Assembly (NCBI RefSeq): GCF_004193775.1
Contig: NC_041016.1
Coordinates: 10,441,395-10,505,394 of the forward strand
Length of the DNA stretch: 64,000 nucleotides
From: Glycine soja
Lineage: Eukaryota; Streptophyta; Magnoliopsida; Fabales; Fabaceae
Direction of reading: 5' to 3'
Shown here: piece by piece, positions 21,689-33,886 of the stretch
How positions within the stretch are numbered: position 1 is the stretch's first letter
How the letters are laid out: each line of letters starts with the position of its first letter
The notes under the pieces: generated by a model
Seen by the model: the letters and a program-made list of their open reading frames with translations, nothing else
The model's database searches: none
Told to the model about the DNA's origin: nothing
Translations under genes and position numbers: made by a program

Positions 21689-24600
21689 CTATTGCTCAAG
21701 AGGAATCCACTCGAGTTCCAGATCTAATTCTCCAGATTCAACATCCTGGAGCTTGAGTGACATCATTTGTTTGACCTTACCATCAACAATATTGACTGTG
21801 CTATCCTCAATAAGGGCATTGTCATCTGATTTTAACCATTTTCCTATCTGCATATTACCAAACATTCCAGCATCTCCAAATGCCATAGCAGATGTTATCA
21901 GAGACTGAAGATCAATGTCTGCTTCTCCCATTATATCATCAGCAGAAAATGTGTCATGATCAAATACTTTCTGCAGCACAGACAATTGATAAGATGAAGT
22001 GTCATATTCTCAAACCAAAAATCAGTTATCTTCTTTCCCATGTACAGACACACACAGAGAGAATAGGGAAAGAAAGAAAGAAGAACAACACATACAGCAA
22101 GATGCATTATACATAGGTCACTCACTATAGACAGAACTGACAAAGGGAACACAGGAAAAACAAGAGGCCGTGAATCAATGTAGTGAAAACTTTCTATTTC
22201 TATTTCTATCCCTAATAGAAGGAGATGTTCCAATCACTTGTTAATTATCATACCAAAATAGAAAAGCAGGTAAATGAGGAATGCCTAGACTTGGATACTG
22301 TTTATATAACTTAATTCATTCTTATCGTAAATTCAAATTCTTGTTTCCGACAAATTGTAAGTTATAACCAAATTATAAACTGTTTGTAGAATAGAAATGT
22401 TTAATTTCCAATAGTGAGAAAGGATGCAAGAGAAGGTGACTTTGCTTGCAATACAAGGAACTTGTTTTGCAAGGTAAAAGGTATTGGATGCTAAGGAATG
22501 AGGATGGAGGAACTCTTTCTATTTCTTTCAATGACGTGCCTCTATATAATAGAATAACAGAAGATAGTGTCTGTTTTTCACAACAAAATTTGATCATACC
22601 AATTTCATCTGTCCATAATGCTCGGGAACAGACAGCATGTATTCCTCATTCCAGACTGGATTCAAGTTACTCCTTATTATAGTTGTCTGGACAGTCTGCA
22701 GGCATTAAGCAATAGCACCAAATCAATTTCAGAAAGAAAATTATTACTCTTTCTGATTTTACAACTATAAATAGAAGGTATAGACCAACAGTTTCCCAAG
22801 ATCATATAGTGACACCAACCTGCTGGCCAAGGCTCAAAACAACATACGGATCACTTGACTTTATATCTCTGATAGCTAAATTTGTTCCTTTAATCACTTT
22901 CACCTTCAACATTCCAATAAATTCCACCATACCTTCCTGTTGTTACCACCAATGTCAGTCACATTCCAAGGAAATCACTCATAAGGATAACTGCACAGCC
23001 AATGCTGTAGTTGGATACTGCAGCATGCCTCATCTCATCTATATTAACTATTTTTTTTATTAGAAGGCTTTCATCTGGTCCAACGACACTTCAATTCAAT
23101 AAAAATCTATTTCACAAACAAAAAAATGCTTACTCCAAAATTGGTCCCTATATTTCTTCCCCACACATAAAAGTAGTCAGATAATTAGAGGAACTAACAC
23201 ATAACATAAAGTTACCATTCTCTGTGAACTACCAGTACTTTTAAAACTGTCCATAAAACTACTTTTTGCAGAACTTGATTGTAGACTGCTTTTTCCAGAC
23301 ACAATGCGCAAACTCGGTTTCAGAAATTCTTGTAATTCATATTTTGACCTGCAGTTGAAAATGTAACAAATAAAAGGGCAGTCAATTAACTAGGAAACTC
23401 ACTCACCAGACTTGTTGAAACAACAGCAGAAAGATAAGAAAATAAACGACTAAGCATGAGTTAATCAAATATCAGAGGGAGAATCAACAGCCTTTAGCAT
23501 TACCTAATTCATGTTGACAAGATAAATTTTTCAAAATGAACCAAAAGATGATAAGAACAGCAGATATACGGTGCATTGTGTATGTGAAAACATGTCTAAC
23601 CGTATGAATTTTGAACGCTGCTCATGACCAGCATCTGGTCCAGGTTTCGTATATCCTTCAGGAATATAAGCTTCATAAATTGAATTAGCAGAAGCATTTC
23701 CCCCAACTTCCATCATTGCATCTATTTCATCCTCTGACCAATCATCCAATGTCACAGACAAAACCTGAGAGTAAAAAACAATGCTATCAAACAAATGAGT
23801 TCAGCATTCACACCACTCTTAACTTGATAAATATAACTGTCTGAAGAAAAAAACTAAAAACTTTAAGGTTATTTCGTTTTGAAAATTCACCATTAACATG
23901 TTAGACCCCGACTCAGAATGATAAGCCCCACCCACATTTGGAGAGTGTACATGAGGAAATTTAGGATCAAGGAGCAGAAGAATGAACCAGTTAAGTATGT
24001 GTCAACTAAGGGGGTTACTTAGGATAGGGTTGTCACAATCATTATGTTTATCTTTTAGTTGTTAATTGTTATTCTGTTTTGTTACCTTGTCAGCTTAGTT
24101 TTCAGAGGCTGTTATTTCTTGTTATCTAGCACTAGCTAAGGGGGTTACTTATTGGGAACACCCAGTCATGGTCAAATAGTGTACAAAGATGCATGACATA
24201 AGCAATATGGAATGTCCCAAAGAAAACAACAATGCTACAGCGGCCCCAGCCATCCCTCTGTCATAAAGCCAAGCCAATGTATTTGACCAAGACGCTTCTA
24301 TCCATTGAAAGCCTTCAAGACAACTCAGCCTTTTGCTAAGATAACATAGACAGCCTATAAATATCATATTTCTCCTCAAAGTCAGGTATCTTCTTCTTCA
24401 TCCTAAATACTGCTACTCTACTGGAATTTACACTTTACAGTAACTTAAGCCTTGGAGTCTCTGCAAAGTGTCACTGCCTCCATCGACTGGGCTCAATTGT
24501 GACCAAAGCAACAATCCACCTGAGAAATCATCTACATCAAGTGTAAACCTGGCATTTTGGGTCTCCTCAGATCCTAGCTAATTGAATTAAAAGTATTTGG

Positions 24601-27600
24601 TAAAATTAATTATTAAACTAAATGTCACATCAAATTTATTACACAGATTTTGGAAAATGAACAACCCAAACACATGAATTATTAGTCTTTCAATTTGTTG
24701 AAGACAAAAAGGAGATACTATGTTCAAGCATCAAAACAAATTATATTTTACAATTAGAGGGAAAATAAGTCTTTGATCCAAGGCAGAAATGCCTTCCATA
24801 ACAATAGACAACCTATGAATGGTGGTACATGTGAATGGTTTACCTTTGATATATGAGTACCAAGGCTTCTGTGCACACCACAACATTTTAAGCATATAAA
24901 AACTCCAATGTTGGCAGACCTGAAAAGCAGTTAGTAAAAGTGAATTCACACGTTCTTAATATATTTTACAAGTAGCTAGTTTCCTACAGCTTTATGTCAT
25001 ATTCACAAACAGTTCATCGAAAAAAGTATGATAATGCCAATTAATATATACCACAACGTCACGTGTGAAAAAATTAAACACTTACGCCCATTTAGGATCT
25101 GGAGCATTACAATCAGCACAAAGACGATTATCACTCTGAAGCAATAAATCTTTCAATTTTCTTCTACCTGTAAAAGACCTTCCAATCACTCAACTTCTAA
25201 AGAAAAACAAATGAAATTAATTCTTCAATATCCCCCAGTTACACTTCATAGGCATTCTAAAGAACATTAAAGCTTCTACAGATAAGTTCAAACTTTTTAG
25301 GGCATGTTTGGATGAAGGGAAGTGAGGGTAAACGTTCTGTTTTAAGTAAGTACTCTCCTATTTGAGTTTTTTATTTTAAAAAAGAAAAGGAGTAAAATGA
25401 GATATTATATGTAGTTTTCCAATCATCCCCATTCGTCTTTTATAAATATTAAATAACTTTCTCCATTTACAAAAATGAAAATAAACTCTCCCTTCCTGTT
25501 CCCTCCGAACTCTGAACCCCTCCATAAAAAAGTTCCTTAAAAGTCCATGCCAGAGAGAATATTTACTGATAAAGTATGCAGTCCTTAACCAGATAAAGTT
25601 GCCATTCATAACCATCTAGTCAATAGTCATTTTCTGATACCCCTTGAAGCTTACATGAACATAAAGCATTAAAAAAATATCAGAAAGCTACAGGAAAATG
25701 CAACCTAAGAGGAGTGTTAGTAAAATCTTCTTCCTCAAGCTCTTCAATGAGATATTATATGGGAAAAAAAGAGTTGGAATGAATCCTCAAGCTCTTATCT
25801 AACAATTTCCCTTGAATCTAGCTGAATTCTTCAAAACTACAGCTCTTTTTTATTGGCTGCATAGCATTACTCAAAACAAAAGCTCATCTGGGAGCATGGA
25901 GTTTAGCAATGAGTTGTAAATAGACCAGGTATAAAGGAAATTAGAGAGAAGAGAGAAGGAATAAGAGATTTGTATTGAGGAATTCAACCCAACTAAAAAC
26001 AGTTTACAACTCTGTTTATATAACAGTTACAGTTATGTAACTTTCAACTAACCTAAGATAGTTAGTGACAGCTGTAACACAGCTGTCCTAACTAACAACT
26101 AACTAATAACTAACTACCAGCAGTCTAATTACTAAAAATGGTTAGACTTACTGACTTAGCTAAAAAAGAAAATACAGTGTTGAGTAAGTATATTCCAATA
26201 CCCCCTGCAAGCTCATGAGGGGTTGGTAGAAATCTTTACAGCCACTCTGAGCTTGAACCTGTAAGCAGTGAAGTTGGAGGGTATGAGAGCTTTAGTGAGG
26301 ATGTCTGCCCTTTGATCGGCAGCACGGACACGAACCACTTGAACTTGTTTTTCAATAACCTTCTCATGAACAAAAAACAAGTCCAGTTTTATGTGTATGG
26401 TTCTGGAACAGGATTGTGAACTAAGACAACTGTGCTCAGGTTGTCACAAAAGATAACAGGAGGAGCATGAGGTACTTTGAGCTCAGCCAAAAGAGATTGA
26501 ATCCATGTTACTTCAGCTGTGGTCAGGGCTAAACTTTGGTATTCAGCTTCAGTACTGGACCTAGCCACTACTGATTGCTTTTTGGACCACCAATAGACCA
26601 AATTGGGCCCTAGGAAAATTGCTGCACCTAAGGTGGACCTTCTATCATCAAGATCTGATGCCCAGTCAGCATCACAATAGGCATGAACAGAATAGTGAGA
26701 GACAGAGAAATTAGGCTGCATAGCTAATCCAAAATTGATAGTCCCTTTGAGATACCTAAGTATCCTCTTCACTGCCATCCAATGCTGTTCAGTAGGTTTA
26801 CTCATAAACTGGCAGATTTTGTCGACAGAAAAACTAATCTCTGGCCTTGTTATTGTAGCATACTGAAGAGCACCACAACTGATCTATAGAGAGAGGGGTC
26901 TGAAAAAGATTCATACCCTGTTTGAGTTAGTTTGCAGCCACCAACCATAGGAGAAGAGATAGAATTAGCCTCATTCATAGTAGTCTTTACCAATAAATCC
27001 TGAATGTACTTGGACTGAATAAGTAGAAGAGATCCATTAGGTTGAGAGCTGACTTCAATTCCCAGAAAGTAGTCAAGATCACCCAAATCTTTGATGGAGA
27101 ACTCAGAATTGAGTTCAGAAACCAGAGATTTAATAAAGGTATGATTATTGCATGTGACAATAATATCATCTACATAGACCAGCATATAAACCACAGTACT
27201 AGTGTCTGAATACACAAACAAGGGACGATCACACTTGCCGGATTTGAAATTGTAGGTAAAAAGGGTATTTCTGAGTTTCTCAAACCGAGCTCTAGGGGCT
27301 TGTTTTAGACCATAAATAGCTTTATTTAGTTTGCAAACCAGATGTTTGTTGGAGTCCTCAAATTCCATGAGGTTGAGTCATGTAGACTTCTTCTTCAAGA
27401 ATGCCGTTTAGAAAAGCATTGTTGACATCTAGTTGCTGAAGTTTCCACTTGTTAGTAACAGCAAGTTTCAAAAGAATTCTGACTGTAACTGGTTTGATTA
27501 CAGGTGAGAAGGTCTCATTGTAATCATAACCAAGTCTTTGATGAAAGCCTTTAGCAACAAGCCTATCTTTATACTTGCTGACTGTACCCTCAGGGTTTTC

Positions 27601-30600
27601 CTTGACCCTAAAGACCCATTTGCAACCAATAGGAGACCTTGAGGAAGGGAGATCAACAAGTTTCCAAGTGTTTTTATGAAGAAGAACATCATATTCTGCC
27701 TTCATAGCTGCATGCCAAGTAGGATTTGATAGAGCTGACTTAGTGGACTTAGGTTCAGCAGGAGTGAGAAGTAAAGTTGGTTACAGCCTGGGATGTATAA
27801 TACCAGCTTTTGTCCTTGTACACATTGAGTGAATATTATCAGGTCTGACTAGCAAAGGAGGTGATTCTGCAGTAGAGTGCACTGAAGTAGGGAGTGCTGG
27901 AGCAGAAATCACAGGATTGGAAGTTACCTCTGGTTGAGGCGATGGTAAGTGATCAGCTGGTAGAGTTGCTACTGGTTCAGGACTAGTTGCTGCTGGTTCA
28001 GGACTAATTGATGAAGATGAAACTTCATTTGTGGAATTAGTTCCCGAAGAAGATGAAACTGCATGTGTGGAATTAGTCCCTGGAGGCTGAGACATAGCAG
28101 GAACCACATGATTCAAAACAGAAGGCAGAACAGACAGGGTGCTATTTGATGCTTGTGTTGAAGAAGTAACTGGCTCAGCAAAGAGTTGAGTGTAGGGAAA
28201 CTTAGCCTCATTGAAGAATATAACATCTTTAGAAATATAGATTCTGGCATCAGATGAGAGACACTTCTAGCCTTTATGACATAAGGAATATCCTAGGAAG
28301 ACACATTCCTGAGATCTGGGCTGAAACTTGTGTTGGTTATAGGGTCTGAGTAAAGGAAAACAAGAACTTCCAAAGACTCTGAGATACTTGTAATCTGACA
28401 GCTAGTCAAAAAGCTTTTGAGAAGGAACTTCATTCTTAATGGCAGATGAAGGAAGCCTGTTGATCAAGTAAACACTTGAAACAACAGCATGATCCCAATA
28501 ATCTAGAGGTAAATAGCTTGAGAAAGCATAGTAAGAGCCATTTCAACTATATGTTTGTGCTTTCTTTCCACAACTCCGTTTTGGTGATGAGTATGTGGAC
28601 AGCTCGTTTAGAGCGCAATTCAGGCCCAGGGCTTGTCTAAAAGGAGTAGGAAGCAAAGGAGAAAGACACACCGAGACTTAGCATTTTCAACAGATACATC
28701 CAAGTATAAACTAACTTAAATGGTTTAGAGATCTTAGAATGCGCGGTTGGGTCAAACTCAACCCCAAAAGCTAGCTCATAGGGTGACGGTTGTCCCCCCA
28801 CTTATATATTTTATCTTGACCTTATCTCTAGCAGATGTAGGACTTGAGCTTTTCCCAACAAGAGTAAACAGTAAGAGAAGGAGAAGAAGGCAATCTGTGA
28901 GACCTACCAACACAACAAGATAAACAAAAAACTAAACTCGTTTTATTGATGAGTGGAATATTATACAATTTGAGTACAAGTTTCAGAACTTCAGTACTTG
29001 AATGACCATGTCTAGAATGCCAAATGGCACGGGAATCTTTACAAGTAGAAACAGCATTTACAAATGAAACATTATTCTTCCTATTTACAAAAGAAGAGCT
29101 AGATTGCACAAAATCACTTGATGAAGAAGATTGTCTTGAAGACTGAAGCAAGTCAGGAGAATGGTGTAGCCCATCATGACCCACCAGTCCATGAAGGAGA
29201 ACTTATTTAGAAACCTGAGATTTAACCACACAATAGGAAGAATGAAATTCAATGAAAACTGTTGTCTTTGCAGAATTGACTGACACTAAGAAGATTTTTA
29301 GTGACAGAATGCACAAATAAAAGATTCTTAAGAGTAAGAGGAATGTTTGAGTTAAAGGGAGAGTGGAAAGATGAAACACCTGAGGCATTAATGTTCAAGC
29401 CCTGACCATTGCTTATGGTGATTTGATCTGGACCTTCAAAGGGGGTAGCTTGCTGAATATTTTGTGACACGTTAGTCACCAGAATCAGGATACCAGTTTG
29501 CAAACTGCACAGGTTGAACACTAGCAACACGGGGCCTGTGGAGATGGTGATGATGAGGTAGGGTTCATGGGCTGAGACTGATATTGAGGTGGAGGATAAA
29601 AGTACTGAGGTGACATGTATTGAGGTGGATAAGGGAAAAGGGTTATAGGGATTAAAACGTGGTCGTGGTGGATAGGTACTGTTTAGGATTTGATTAGAGG
29701 ATGATGAAGTGGCAGAAGACCACTGTGAGGCTTGGGTAGGTGTTTGATTATAAGGATGTGAAGGCTGAGTTGATGTCTGATTATTGGTGTAATTCATAGG
29801 TTGTGAAGCAACATAATTTTCATCATACCTATAATAACAAAAGGATGCTTCATGACCAAATTTATGGCAGACTTGACACTGAACATCTGCAAATTTTCCG
29901 TGACCCCACCATGGCCGCAACCTCCACCACAGCAGCCACAAAATAAATTTTGGCCACCACCTTTGCCGGAATTGTTACCAGAATTGTTGTAATTGTCAGC
30001 AGCATCATTAGAAACTTGAGTTGGATGTGATTGAGGATCAGAATTAACTCCAGCACTGATCTAAGACTGAAAATTGGGGGTAGAATTAGGGTTACACTCA
30101 ATAAGATTTACAGCACCTAGAGACTTCTTACTAAGTTTGCCAAGTCGCGATTCACGAGCAAGACAAAGCAATTCAACATCGTCCACAGACATAGGCTTGG
30201 ATTTGTTGTAGATATAGGATACCATGGACTCATATTCCATCGGTAATCCTTCAAGAATGATATCCACTTGCTGCTTTGCAAAACAGAATCACAATGGAAG
30301 TAAGTGCATCAAACAGTGTCTGAATATGAAGGAGATAGTCAGTGATTTTGCAATTGTCAAGAGAGAGGTTTCAAAGCTCCGTTCGAAGTTGACACTTCCT
30401 CGCGCGAGCAATCGAATGGAAATGTGAGTGAAGTTTCTCCCATAGATGCCACGTAGTGCATCCTACAAGACGAGGGAGAACAGATCAGGAAAGAAGAAGC
30501 TGATCTTGCTTCTTCCAGCTGAGATACTCCGGCGACACTATGCCTGCATCACGATCGGCAATAGTCAGAAATCGCAGCGGAATGATCGGAGCAACAAGAA

Positions 30601-31302
30601 AATGAGATAAACCATGACCTTTAACAACTGGTTGCACTTGACTGCACCATAGAAGATAGTTGGAAGTCGTAAGCTTCTCGGAAATGGAGTGCGAGAATGA
30701 AGCCAAAGAAGACGATACCACCAGAGGTTGTAAAGGAGGAGGAGGAGGTGGCGAACCACCAGTAGTGTTATGTAACGCGGAAGCCATGAAAATTAGCTTA
30801 GGATCGACCTAGCTCTGTATACCATAAAGGAATTTAGAGAGAAGAGAGAAGGAATAAGAGATTTGTATTGAGGAATTCAAGCCAACTGAAAACAGTTTAG
30901 AACACTGTTTATATAACAGTTACAGTTATGTAGCTGTCAACTAACCTAAGTTAGTTAGTGACAGCTGTAACACAGCTGTCCTAACTACCAACTAACTACC
31001 AGTAGTCTACCTACTAACAATGGTTAGACTTACTGACTTAGCTAAAAAAGAAAATACAGTGTTGAGTAAGTATACTCCAATAAGGTAAAACTGCACAAAT
31101 GCATAACTCATTACAAGAACTAATGGTTAAAACATTTGTATAATATACAGGACCAATCATTCACACTTATCAGAACAGGTCAATAGAATGTCACTACTTT
31201 GTATGAGTCATCAATAATATTCTCAGTTGTAAACACCTCATTAATATATATTATCACATGAAATATCATAAGATTACTTGAGGCAGGTCTTGCAAGTTCC
31301 AT
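21689..31302 (-). CDS. AGD12: ARF GTPase-activating protein with C2 domain, AGD12/13-like
   Basis: Stimulates GTP hydrolysis by ARF GTPases in vesicle traffic; the C2 domain binds membrane phospholipid. Coding exons (minus) are 31302-31278, 25167-25086, 24919-24844, 23764-23601, 23348-23216, 22936-22820, 22695-22600 and 21970-21689, which join to 975 bases, or 324 aa (Arabidopsis AGD12 is about 337). The ARF-GAP zinc finger is C25, C28, C45, C48 with arginine finger R53 ([15 protein letters not shown]). The conserved [16 protein letters not shown] follows. The C2 domain spans about 162-285, with likely calcium-binding acidic residues D184, D189, D235, D237 and D243. The last seven exons match AGD12 closely. 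The first exon (MELARPAS) is inferred from phase and splice sites; a 5-codon upstream ORF precedes it. Intron 1 is 6.1 kb and contains a copia element in the sense orientation. Confidence 0.93.
23899..24590. repeat. LTR-like fragment in an AGD12-like intron
   Basis: It begins TGTTAGACCCCGACTCAG, contains a TATA-like TATAAATAT near 24357 followed by a C/T-rich stretch, and has the CTTGGAGTCTCTGCAAAG-type word seen near the ends of many plant LTRs. No internal retroelement genes and no target duplication were found. It may be a truncated solo LTR; the ends are approximate. Confidence 0.4.
25932..26200 (-). repeat. Copia 3' LTR (269 bp)
   Basis: It differs from the 5' LTR by about 14 substitutions and one 11-base length difference (counted by eye), roughly 5 percent. 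Read on the minus strand it begins TATTGG and ends CCTTTA. Confidence 0.93.
26389..30787 (-). pseudogene. Copia gag-pol remains
   Basis: Read on the minus strand from 30787. Gag starts [11 protein letters not shown], with a stop near residue 100, and continues in pieces to a zinc knuckle ([14 protein letters not shown]) at about 29870. A GAG-pre-integrase segment follows ([22 protein letters not shown], about 28900-29050). Integrase survives only from [17 protein letters not shown] (about 28590) onward. The RT covers 27705-26850 with [15 protein letters not shown] and catalytic YVDDI; a frame change occurs at about 27360. RNase H ([24 protein letters not shown]) covers 26805-26389. No intact polyprotein can be read, so the element cannot move on its own. 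Confidence 0.92.
28607..28860 (-). mobile_element. Nested LTR-type repeat replacing the integrase core
   Basis: Sequence foreign to copia between the [10 protein letters not shown] segment and [10 protein letters not shown]. On the minus strand it starts TGTTGGGAAAAGCTC, an LTR-like terminus. The first 130 bases match 55116-55243 closely (shared tagctcatagggt, atctctag.c.atgtaggactt). Since about 130 residues of integrase between the flanks are missing, host sequence was lost as well. The boundary at the 28607 side is approximate. Confidence 0.65.
30825..31082 (-). repeat. Copia 5' LTR (258 bp)
   Basis: It lies directly next to the primer-binding site (30824 downward) and the AGGTA duplication (31083-31087). 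Its termini read TA...TA instead of the usual TG...CA, as in the other LTR. Confidence 0.93.
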
Positions 31303-31875
31303 TCGGCAATTATTCTTTCACAAGCTTAAAGTCCACCAATCATCCAGGCTGCAGCCTCTACAATAGTCATGCAAAATAACCTGGAAAGGAAGAAAGAAAT
31401 ATCTGTTCAAGCAAAATTTCGCATGGCCAAAGGGTGCCACCAAACTGAAAACTCAGTTAAATCCTATAAGTACAAAACTCAGATATGGTTCCGTAGGTGC
31501 ATTTTCCTTTTGGCACCGTTCTCTAATCATAATTGGAATTTCACCTCAGTAATCATGTAATAAACTTCAATCCTTATGGGAAAACACCACCAAAAGCACA
31601 TTGATAACTTATGCTGATCTTTCATGAAAACCTTTATTAAGAGGATTACCAAGGTAAAACTTCAATTGCAATAAGAGAACAGCACCAAAAGCACCTAAAG
31701 AACTCAATCTAAGTTTTATTCTACAAAACTTGTCCTCTACATTCAATCTTACACCACGGGAACAAAAGATTTAGATAATCAGAACTCAGTTTTTGAAGTC
31801 ATTTGCAGACATCCACATTGTTTTTCTCACTGGTTATATACTATGTTTGTATAGAGTAGCATAAGAGACACAGAC

Positions 31876-31892
31876 ACACACACACACATATA
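31876..31892. repeat. CA/TA compound microsatellite
   Basis: A short run of cacaca followed by tatatatgtg, in the 5' UTR intron of the AGD12-like gene. Confidence 0.7.
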
Positions 31893-32404
31893 TATGTGTA
31901 TACATACACAAACATTGGTCCTGGTAGGTAATTGGAACTCCCAAAGTAGAAAATAAAACTAGAATACTGAAAACACCAACTTCTAGAATTGCTCCTCCTC
32001 ACAAAACAGACATAAGAAGAAGAAAAAAAGGTTTTGGAGCATCCTCCATTTTCATTTTGCAAGTGATACAAATCCCAAAATAATCAAAGGAAAAAAATGA
32101 ATATCGAACCCCACCCACCACAATTTTTTCTCAGCAACCAAATAGTAAATTTCAGATTTTTTTTACCAACAACAAATTGGATAATGATGTAATCGATGAA
32201 TATAACAACGAGTTTGGTCAAATTGTGGATATAATAGTGGATTTCAGGACAGTGATAAAAGGAAAATTCAGAGGTGTTAGCTAAATTTGAATGAAACGAA
32301 CGAGTCTTATGATGAGGAAATCAACGAAAATGAAGAAAAAGAAAAGGATTATATAAATTAATGAGCATAAATTTGAGATCAGAATGAGAGAAAGTGAAGC
32401 TTAC

Positions 32405-32535
32405 GAGTGAACGAAGGAATCGAAATGGCAGAGTTTGAAATCCAACAAGCGATGCGAGAAAGGTGGTGACTGGTGATGGTTTCAATGTCCGAATTGGACT
32501 ATTCCACCACAACTATAAAATCTCTTCTTTATATA
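32405..32535 (-). promoter_or_regulatory. AGD12-like promoter and 5' UTR exon
   Basis: On the minus strand TATATAAAG at about 32533-32525 predicts transcription from about 32500. The leader that follows is not AT-rich and ends in a donor (TTCACTC|GTAAGC) with the last exon base at 32405. The coding ATG is at 31302, so the leader is interrupted by an intron of about 1 kb. Confidence 0.55.
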
Positions 32536-33886
32536 TTTTATTTTATTCATTGTAGCTTAAAATATATTTATGTTTGTTTATTTCTAAAAATATTTCTATT
32601 TCGTAACTTTTATGAATGCTCTGTCTATATGTCGTGTCTTATCTTTCTATCTCATTATCGGGTCAGAATAGAATTACTGTAACATACAATAATGAAATTG
32701 AGAATAATTCTCACGATTTGTTTTTATATATAATATCTTTTTTATTGTATTATTTATCTTTTTTTAACGAAATTAATCATTTTTCTTGAAGGTTATGAAT
32801 TGTTGTCCTTTTTTTTTATCAAAACGGTCCAGACAATATGAATCATGTCAAAATCACATTTTAAATAAAAGTATTCTCCGTAAAAAAAAAAAAAAGAAGT
32901 ATTCAACCATGAATCAATTTTTAATAAGCTCATTTTAATCAGATTAAAATTTATAAAATTACGATAAATGAAATCAAGTTTACAAACATTAGTTCATTGT
33001 TACACACATTAAGTCTATCAAATTTTGCATGAGAACTAATATACAAACAAGGTGCCTTTCAAATAATTATTAAAAGTATTTTATTCTTTTTTTTAGAGAA
33101 AAAATAATTTATTCTAAAAAATACAACAAAAGACTTAAGTAAGCCATTTGAGGAAACTTCTGTTTTTGGATGACAACGTCGGCAAAATTAAATGCTCGAT
33201 CTGGTCAAAGATAGGTTGTTTCGGTGTCATTGTCACAAAATTAAAGCACTTTTTTCTTTCTTTCTAGCAGATATTAAAATAAAAAATATATGAAAGAAAA
33301 TGAAAAAGGTAGGTTTAAGAATTTTTTTTTTTACTTTTTTTTATCCTTATAATTATGTCTAGCATAAGTTTTGTTTTTATATTTTTTCATAAACATAGGC
33401 ATTCCTCATAAAAGAAGAAGAAAAAATTATACTCGGTAATAAACAGAAATAATTAAATAAATAAATATAAAGAAAATGGAAACATTGAAATTAAAAAAAT
33501 ATCAAATTGAATATTTTAAAATTAGAAGAATCAAATTAAACTTCATAAATAAATAAATAGAGGTAAAAATATAATTTAACCAAAACAAAAGCTTAAACTA
33601 ATAAAATTATAAAAACCAAACTCTTCTTTAGACCAATAAAATGGATACACACATTCATCAATGTGAGAACTTAATTAGAAGTATGAAAAGGAAGTACAAT
33701 AGTAGAATAGAGAAATTTTTGGCCTACCAATAGAAAAGTAACACATGGTGATTCTGATGATAAGCATATGACAAATTTGTGAATGAGGAGATAAGAAAGC
33801 TAAGCTGCAAACATGTGATAACCGCGGTTTCTTAGGAGAACACTAACATGCATTTATTCAAACAACTCCTCAGTTAGTTTCATTTC
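32536..33886. other. Divergent intergenic region between AGD12-like and AAE14
   Basis: About 1.35 kb, AT-rich, with no gene seen. It must contain the promoters of two divergently transcribed genes. Confidence 0.6.

Larger units (their letters stand above)
25932..31082 (-). mobile_element. Ty1/copia LTR retrotransposon, degenerate
   Basis: A 5151-base element with both LTRs and an identical 5-bp target duplication AGGTA at 25927-25931 and 31083-31087. The orientation is minus, the same as the host AGD12-like gene, whose first intron it occupies. After the 5' LTR comes a primer-binding site (TGGTATACAGAGC, initiator-Met-tRNA type with one extra base). Before the 3' LTR lies a purine tract (GCAGGGGG). 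The internal order gag-integrase-RT-RNase H defines copia. The coding region is broken by stops and frameshifts, and a foreign repeat replaces most of integrase. Confidence 0.95.

Noticed and set aside
24001..24140. Repeated word aagggggttactta (about 24007 and 24138) as a tandem array
   Set aside because: Only two copies 130 bases apart inside an LTR-like fragment; better explained as internal repeat of that fragment.
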